NCBI GenBank assembly: GCA_003555385.1
Contig: PWHO01000093.1
Location: forward strand, 1-6,582
DNA: 6,582 nt
Source: Bacteroidales bacterium
GTDB lineage: Bacteria > Bacteroidota > Bacteroidia > Bacteroidales > UBA7960
Direction: 5' to 3'
Shown here: positions 1-4,082 of the stretch, in pieces
Layout: each line of letters opens with the position of its first letter
How positions within the stretch are numbered: the stretch's first letter is position 1
Program-made: the position numbers and the translations under genes
The notes under the pieces: generated by a model
The model's input: the letters and a program-made list of their open reading frames with translations, nothing else
Database searches by the model: none
Told to the model about the DNA's origin: nothing

Positions 1-53
1 CCCTGAAACAGAGAAAAACAGTATAATTCGCTTATAACCAAAAAGTAAACATT

Positions 54-344
54 ATGACTAAAGCTGAAATCGTAACGGAAATTGCCGCCAAAACCGGCAT
101 CGAAAAGAAGGACGTTCAGGCGACTGTTGAAGCTTTCATGAACTCCGTGAAAAACTCACTCGTGAAAGGGAAAAACGTCTATCTGCGTGGTTTTGGCAGC
201 TTCATCATCAAGGAGCGGGCTGAAAAAACGGGCAGAAATATTTCCAAAAACACAACCATTATCATTCCTGCACACTGCATTCCCTCTTTCAAACCCGCGA
301 AAGAATTTGTCAGCGAAGTTAAAGCCTCCGTAAACCCATCTTAA
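54..344 (+). CDS. HU/IHF-family DNA-binding protein (Bacteroidota HU-like)
   Basis: This is a 96-aa histone-like nucleoid protein, expected to bind and bend DNA as a dimer. The N-terminal helices (about residues 1-40, opening MTKAEIVTEIAAKTG) and the beta-core motif LRGFGSF (44-50) are typical of the HU/IHF family, and the length is close to the usual 90-100 aa. The DNA-binding arm reads GRNISKNTTIIIP (60-72). In canonical HU this arm is GRNP and its proline 63 intercalates into DNA; here position 63 is Ile. From memory, other Bacteroidota HU-like proteins share this arm, so it is probably a lineage trait and not damage. The ATG at 54 sits behind an A-rich stretch with A at -3 and -6 and no Shine-Dalgarno, as is usual in the phylum. 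A TATAAT-like string at 22-27 could be a promoter element, but any upstream -33 element would lie outside the window. The family call is firm; the HU-versus-IHF paralogue assignment is open. Confidence 0.95.
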   Translation: MTKAEIVTEIAAKTGIEKKDVQATVEAFMNSVKNSLVKGKNVYLRGFGSFIIKERAEKTGRNISKNTTIIIPAHCIPSFKPAKEFVSEVKASVNPS

Positions 345-357
345 TCAAGATGTTTTT
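337..357 (+). terminator. Short hairpin plus T-run overlapping the HU stop codon
   Basis: CATCTT (337-342) pairs with AAGATG (347-352) across a 4-nt loop, followed at once by five T (353-357). The TAA stop of the HU gene (342-344) lies inside the hairpin. The 6-bp stem has only two G-C pairs, so it would be a weak intrinsic terminator at best. It may trim the ratio of the HU message to that of the downstream ribosomal-protein gene. Its activity is inferred from shape only. Confidence 0.4.
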
Positions 358-397
358 CCAGTAAGCAAAATAAAAACCATTAACACATCATAAAGAT

Positions 398-487
398 ATG
401 CCAAGCGGAAAAAAGAGAAAAAGGCACAAGATGTCAACCCACAAGCGCAAGAAGCGTCTGCGCAAAAACAGGCATAAGAAGAAATAA
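398..487 (+). CDS. Small basic ribosomal protein, AURKAIP1/COX24 (mS38, bS22-like) family
   Basis: This is a 29-codon ORF (ATG 398, TAA 485-487) that is almost entirely basic: it opens MPSGKKRKRHKM and ends LRKNRHKKK, with Lys, Arg and His making up most residues. The pattern KRxKM followed by THKRKKRLRKNRHKK is the signature of the AURKAIP1/COX24 C-terminal family. That family includes mitochondrial mS38 and the bS22 protein of mycobacterial small ribosomal subunits. The likely role is therefore a small-subunit ribosomal protein threaded through 16S rRNA. It lies 53 nt after HU and 166 nt before rng. I recall the HU / small basic protein / RNase E-G order from other Bacteroidota genomes but could not check it. 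A second in-frame ATG at 431 is possible, but the KRKRHKM block before it looks conserved, so 398 is preferred. The ribosomal role is inferred from family resemblance. Confidence 0.85.
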   Translation: MPSGKKRKRHKMSTHKRKKRLRKNRHKKK

Positions 488-494
488 TGCATTA

Positions 495-526
495 ACGGGG
501 GCCTCCTGCCTCCGTGATCCGTTTTT
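495..526 (+). terminator. GC-rich hairpin downstream of the small ribosomal protein gene
   Basis: ACGGGGGC (495-502) pairs with GCCTCCGT (508-515) over a 5-nt loop, giving 8 bp with one G-T wobble. A run of five T (522-526) follows after a 6-nt gap. The strong stem fits an intrinsic terminator, but the displaced T-run makes it imperfect. It is the first of three hairpins between this gene and rng, and may instead protect the 3' end of the upstream message. Confidence 0.45.
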
Positions 527-531
527 GCGAT

Positions 532-572
532 AAATTACATAATGCCTGCAGGGTATTATGTAATTTTATTTT
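532..572 (+). terminator. Strong intrinsic terminator ending the HU/small ribosomal protein unit
   Basis: The 12-nt arm 532-543 is perfectly complementary to 555-566. The stem continues inwards by one G-T and two G-C pairs (544-546 with 552-554), giving about 15 bp around a 5-nt TGCAG loop. A T-rich run TTTTATTTT (564-572) overlaps and follows the descending arm. This is the best terminator candidate in the window and implies that rng has its own promoter or depends on readthrough. Confidence 0.7.
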
Positions 573-575
573 GAC

Positions 576-597
576 AAGCCGGTGAAGTTCGGCTTTT
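576..597 (+). terminator. Third hairpin before rng (AAGCCG/CGGCTT plus T-run)
   Basis: AAGCCG (576-581) pairs with CGGCTT (590-595) around an 8-nt loop, followed by a short T-run (594-597). The form is a small intrinsic terminator, but with only four T it is weak. It starts 10 nt after the strong hairpin at 532-566. It could be a back-up terminator, or part of the rng 5' leader if transcription of rng begins upstream of it. Confidence 0.4.
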
Positions 598-653
598 GTA
601 TCCTCTCACCCATATATCCATAATGGAATGTGAACAATTAATTTATCTCAACT

Positions 654-2204
654 GTGAACAAAGAATTAATCATTGATTCCGGCCAGACGGAGGTTGTGAT
701 TTCTTTGCTCGAAGACAAAAGACTGGTGGAGCTCCACCGCGAGCGAAAGAACAACAGCTTCTCTGTTGGTGACATATACCTGGGAAAGGTAAAAAAAATC
801 ATTTCCGGGTTGAATGCCGCCTTTGTTGATGTGGGATATGAGAAGGATGCTTTTTTACATTACCTGGATCTGGGAAGCCAGATCAACAGTCTGAACAAGT
901 ACACCAAGCTGGCCATGGCAGGCAAAACCAAAGTGCTGGCCATGGAAAATTTTCACCTGGAAAAGGACATTGAAAAAACAGGGAAGATAACGAATGTGTT
1001 GACCAGCAATCATCCTGTGCTTGTACAGATTGCAAAAGAACCCATTTCGACCAAAGGACCCAGAATTACCAGTGAAATCTCACTGGCAGGAAGGTACCTG
1101 GTGCTGGTGCCTTTCTCCGACCGGATATCGGTATCGCAAAAGATTCAGAATTCCGAAGAAAAAAGCAGGCTCAAGCGGCTCGTGCAAAGCATCAAGCCAA
1201 ATAATTTCGGGGTGATCGTACGCACGGTGGCCGAAGGTAAAATGGTGGCTGACCTGGATGCGGACCTGAATAACCTTATATCCAAATGGTACAGCATCGC
1301 CGAAAAACTTGCCCACACCAAACCACCCCGCATTATTCTGGGTGAAATGGCCCGCTCGTCTGCCATGCTCCGGGATTTTCTGAACGAGTCTTTCAACAAC
1401 ATCCATGTAAATGATCCTGCTGTATTCGAAGAGCTCAGGGAATACATCAAAACAATCGCTCCTGATAAGCTCGACATCCTGAAGCTGCATAAAGGCAAGA
1501 TCCCCATATTTGATCACTTTGGGGTGGAAAAACAGATCAAAGGCTCTTTCGGCAAGGTTGTTTCAGTGAAAAGCGGTGCCTATCTGGTCATTGAACACAC
1601 CGAGGCCCTTCATGTAATTGACGTGAACAGTGGCCAGCGCATGAAAAGCGACAACAGCCAGGAAGACAATGCTTTGGATGTGAACCTGGAAGCTGCCTCG
1701 GAAATCGCACGACAGCTCAGGCTGCGCGATATGGGCGGGATCATCGTGGTGGACTTCATTGATATGGTACAGTCAGCCAACAGAAGGAAGCTGTACGAGA
1801 GGATGAAGGAAGAGATGAACAAAGACAGGGCGAAGCACAACATCTTGCCGCCAAGCAAGTTCGGGCTTGTACAGATCACCCGCCAGCGGGTGAGAACAGA
1901 AACCAGTGTGGAAATACTGGAAAAGTGTCCGGCATGCGGAGGAACAGGCAAAGTGAAGCCCAGCATTATTCTCATTGATGAGATTGAAAGCAACCTGCGT
2001 TACCTGATCAGGGAACAGAACGAAACCCCCCTCACCCTCAGGGCGCATCCCTTTATCGTATCATATCTTACCAAAGGGCTTTTATCCATCAGAATGAAAT
2101 GGTTCTTAAAATACAGGCAGTGGATTAAAGTATATCCTTCCACATCTTATCATTTCCTCGAATACCGGTTTTTCAATAAACTGGAAGACGAAATTAAGCT
2201 TTGA
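654..2204 (+). CDS. rng: Ribonuclease E/G family endoribonuclease (RNase G-type)
   Basis: This 516-aa single-strand-specific endoribonuclease is expected to act in mRNA turnover and rRNA maturation. An S1-type RNA-binding region follows the N-terminus (GDIYLGKVKKI, then NAAFVDVGYEKDAFLH, roughly 39-70). A 5'-sensor motif GVIVRT covers 186-191, with Arg190 and Thr191 corresponding to RNase E Arg169 and Thr170. Catalytic metal ligands are Asp323 in IDVNSGQ and Asp367 in VVDFIDM, spaced like RNase E Asp303 and Asp346. The Zn-link CPAC has Cys425 and Cys428. The protein ends shortly after the small domain and lacks the long degradosome scaffold of E. coli RNase E, so RNase G-type is the better name. 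The GTG at 654 is chosen because family members open with MNKELIID and no in-frame start without an intervening stop exists upstream. No Shine-Dalgarno is visible. It ends in TGA, 32 nt before recX, suggesting co-transcription. Confidence 0.95.
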   Translation: MNKELIIDSGQTEVVISLLEDKRLVELHRERKNNSFSVGDIYLGKVKKIISGLNAAFVDVGYEKDAFLHYLDLGSQINSLNKYTKLAMAGKTKVLAMENFHLEKDIEKTGKITNVLTSNHPVLVQIAKEPISTKGPRITSEISLAGRYLVLVPFSDRISVSQKIQNSEEKSRLKRLVQSIKPNNFGVIVRTVAEGKMVADLDADLNNLISKWYSIAEKLAHTKPPRIILGEMARSSAMLRDFLNESFNNIHVNDPAVFEELREYIKTIAPDKLDILKLHKGKIPIFDHFGVEKQIKGSFGKVVSVKSGAYLVIEHTEALHVIDVNSGQRMKSDNSQEDNALDVNLEAASEIARQLRLRDMGGIIVVDFIDMVQSANRRKLYERMKEEMNKDRAKHNILPPSKFGLVQITRQRVRTETSVEILEKCPACGGTGKVKPSIILIDEIESNLRYLIREQNETPLTLRAHPFIVSYLTKGLLSIRMKWFLKYRQWIKVYPSTSYHFLEYRFFNKLEDEIKL

Positions 2205-2236
2205 TGCCTGCATGATGCAGTCAAACAAGCCCAGGC

Positions 2237-2692
2237 ATGACCCCGGAACAGCATACAGAGAAGGCCAGAAAATACTGTGCGTACCGTGAAAGGTGCAGCA
2301 GGGAAGTAAGTGACAGGCTCCGGCAACTGGGAGCCGAAGAGGCCCTGCGTCAGCAGATCATCAACCGCCTGAAGGAAGAGGGGTTTCTGGATGACCAGCG
2401 GTTCGCGAAGCTGTATGCACGGGGGAAATTTTTGAATAACCAGTGGGGGAAAGTCAAAATTAAAGCTGAACTGCTGTCACGCGGCATTGACGATACGCAT
2501 ATCATGCAGGCTTTGTCTGAAATTGACCAGCAACAGTATTCAGAAATGCTTCGTGCCATCCTGAATAAAAAATACCACAGCATCCGGGAAAAGAACCGGA
2601 CAAACCCGGAAGAAAGAACAGCGGCCTATGCCATTCAAAAAGGCTATGAACCTGGCCTGGTCTGGCAGTCGCTCAAAGAGGCCATAAAATAA
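2237..2692 (+). CDS. recX: Regulatory protein RecX
   Basis: This 151-aa all-helical protein fits RecX, the cytoplasmic modulator that binds RecA filaments and restrains recombination and SOS activity. Family hallmarks are YCAYRERCSREVSDRL near the N-terminus (about 14-29), EEGFLDDQRFAKLYARGK in the middle (about 47-64), and KIKAELLSRGI (about 74-84). A third helical repeat ends in AYAIQKGYEPGLVWQSL. The length is near the usual 150-165 aa. The ATG at 2237 is used because the in-frame ATG at 2204, which overlaps the rng stop as TGATG, meets a stop after three codons. It lies 32 nt after rng and 26 nt before prfB on the same strand, so it is probably in the same transcript. recA is not in the window, so regulation by SOS is not indicated, and I see no LexA-like site. 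Confidence 0.93.
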   Translation: MTPEQHTEKARKYCAYRERCSREVSDRLRQLGAEEALRQQIINRLKEEGFLDDQRFAKLYARGKFLNNQWGKVKIKAELLSRGIDDTHIMQALSEIDQQQYSEMLRAILNKKYHSIREKNRTNPEERTAAYAIQKGYEPGLVWQSLKEAIK

Positions 2693-2718
2693 CAGTCCGA
2701 AATAAAACAAACAACCAG

Positions 2719-3802
2719 ATGATCTATAACGAACACGTAAAAGATATCGATAAGAGGCTTGATGCCTTGAGGAGGTTTCTTTGACATTGACGGCAAGAAA
2801 AACCAGGTCAATGATCTCCAGAAACTGACCGAATCACCTGATTTCTGGGATGATCCCAAAAAAGCGGAAAAGACGCTCAGGAAAACAAGCAGCATCAACA
2901 AGTGGATTAATGCTTATGACGAAGCCAGTCAGAAAGCGGCTGACCTTAAGGTGCTGTTTGATTTTTACCAGGAGGGGGAAGGTTCGGAAGAAGAACTTAC
3001 AGCCTTGCATAACGAAACGCTGGCCTTGCTTGAAACCCTTGAGCTGAAAAAAATGCTCAACAAAGAGGAGGACCACCTCAATGCCATTGTAACCATCAAT
3101 GCGGGTGCAGGAGGCACTGAGAGCCAGGACTGGGCTGAAATGCTCATGCGGATGTATTTGCGCTATGGGGAAAGAAATCAGCACAAAACCAAAGTGCTGG
3201 ATATACAGGAGGGAGAAACTGCCGGGATCAAAAGTGCCTCCATTGAATTCGAGGGCGATAATGCTTTTGGCTACCTGAAAGGTGAAAGCGGCGTCCACCG
3301 CCTCGTCAGGCTTTCGCCATTTGACGCAAATAACAAAAGGCATACGTCATTCGCCTCCGTGTACGCTTATCCCGTAGTGGACGACAACATTGAAATTGAG
3401 ATCAACCCGGCCGACCTCAGCTGGGACACTTTCAGGTCAAGCGGACCAGGAGGTCAGAATGTTAACAAGATCGAGAGCGCCGTGCGGGTAAGACACGCTC
3501 CAAGCGGTCTGGTGGTAGAATGCCAGGAGACGAGATCACAGGGACAAAACAGAGAAAAAGCCCTCACCATGCTGAAATCTCAACTATATGAAATCGAACT
3601 GAGAAAGAAGCGGGAAAAAATAGATAACATTGAAGACAGCAAGAAAAAAATTGAATGGGGCTCCCAGATACGGAACTATGTGTTCCATCCGTATAAGATG
3701 GTAAAAGATCTCCGGACCAACGTGGAAACGTCCAATGTGCAGAATGTAATGGATGGCGAAATCGATGATTTTATCAAGGCCTATCTCATAGAATATGCCT
3801 AG
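2719..3802 (+). CDS. prfB: Peptide chain release factor 2 (RF2), expressed by programmed +1 frameshift
   Basis: RF2 ends translation at UGA and UAA. Codons 1-21 (ATG 2719, opening MIYNEHVKDID) run to an in-frame TGA at 2782-2784. The rest continues in the +1 frame from GAC at 2783, giving 360 aa that ends in TAG (3800-3802). The join reads LRRFL-DIDGKK, matching E. coli LRGYL-DYDAKK. The stop-codon-recognition tripeptide SPF (199-201) and the catalytic GGQ (244-246) each lie six residues before their E. coli positions (205-207 and 250-252). The GGQ context is SSGPGGQNVNK, with Ser240 where E. coli K-12 has Thr246. The frame break is a regulatory site, not a mutation or sequencing error, because every element of the RF2 recoding signal is present. 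A simple gene caller would report only the 283-codon frame from 2951 and lose about 77 N-terminal residues. It lies 26 nt after recX. Confidence 0.96.
2770..2785 (+). promoter_or_regulatory. RF2 +1 programmed ribosomal frameshift site
   Basis: In the zero frame the site reads AGG AGG TTT CTT TGA C. It contains an SD-like AGGAGG (2770-2775), a 3-nt spacer, the slippery Leu codon CTT (2779-2781), the UGA stop (2782-2784) and the following C. This is the same architecture and spacing as E. coli (AGG GGG TAT CTT TGA C). When RF2 is scarce, UGA is read slowly, peptidyl-tRNA-Leu slips from CUU to UUU, and GAC is decoded next; when RF2 is plentiful a 21-aa peptide is released. The mechanism is established for other bacteria; its action here is inferred from the sequence match. 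Confidence 0.95.
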
Positions 3803-3840
3803 CAACCATTGCAAAAAAACCACAAATACCTGATTCTCAT

Positions 3841-3896
3841 AGAGCAAAAGAAAACTTTCATCGCTCTTTTTTAACAAAAGAGGGTTATTGTTTTTT
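3841..3896 (+). terminator. Terminator-like hairpin after prfB, with an overlapping alternative stem
   Basis: CTCTTTT (3864-3870) pairs perfectly with AAAAGAG (3876-3882) across a 5-nt TTAAC loop. A GGTTATTG spacer and six T (3891-3896) follow. The A/T-rich 7-bp stem and offset T-run make it a moderate candidate for ending the rng-recX-prfB transcript. An upstream arm AGAGC (3841-3845) can instead pair with GCTCT (3863-3867), helped by AAAG/CTTT inside (3847-3850 with 3855-3858). That pairing uses up part of the terminator's left arm, so the two folds exclude each other. Confidence 0.45.
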
Positions 3897-3914
3897 GTAT
3901 CAAACAGTTATCCC

Positions 3915-3948
3915 CCGTTGGTTAATAACTTTCCGTTTTTGTTAATAA
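3915..3948 (+). repeat. Imperfect direct repeat in the nrdJ upstream region
   Basis: CCGTT followed by GTTAATAA occurs twice: 3915-3919 with 3921-3928, and 3933-3937 with 3941-3948. The GTTAATAA cores start 20 nt apart, about two helical turns. The first core extends to the palindrome GTTAATAAC (3921-3929). The repeat lies about 135 nt before the nrdJ start, where a regulator could bind. I recognise no known operator; it does not match the NrdR box consensus. The surrounding 3883-4082 stretch is otherwise AT-rich, with a G5/C4 patch at 4039-4053, no ORF and no B12-box motif. Confidence 0.35.
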
Positions 3949-4082
3949 TAAGCGCCGAGAATTCATGGTTTTGTTTCTTAACTTCGTTGTCATAACCTGA
4001 TTTTTTTACGCAATCCGTAACATTTCCTTAATCGTGTTGGGGGTCTCCGCCCCTGATGCTGTAACGACCAAAACGAATTAAC

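Noticed and set aside
571..598. Promoter for rng: TTGACA at 571-576, or a Bacteroidota -33 TTTG (570-573) with TTTG at 595-598
   Set aside because: No -10 box lies at a proper distance from TTGACA, and the -7 candidate lacks the TA of TAnnTTTG; the area is also occupied by a hairpin.
2208..2220. Palindrome CTGCATGATGCAG between rng and recX
   Set aside because: At 13 nt with at most a 4-bp practical stem and no T-run, it is too short to call a terminator or operator.
2719..2784. prfB as a pseudogene broken by an early stop codon
   Set aside because: The stop falls exactly within AGGAGG-TTT-CTT-TGA-C, and the +1 frame restores the conserved LxxxL-DxD sequence, so it is programmed recoding.
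2834..3343. 169-codon antisense frame over prfB
   Set aside because: It lies fully within the conserved RF2 coding region and its translation has no recognisable motif.
3926..3986. nrdJ promoter -7 boxes TAACTTTC (3926-3933) and TAACTTCG (3979-3986)
   Set aside because: Each is one base off TAnnTTTG, but neither has a TTTG at the expected -33 distance in this AT-rich region, so I do not call either.
3990..4082. Cobalamin riboswitch before nrdJ; GGTCTCC and GCCCCTGATGCTGTAAC vaguely resemble parts of one
   Set aside because: The conserved core elements are not in order, no AGYCAGGAGACC-type B12 box is on the + strand, and only about 20 nt remain before the ATG.
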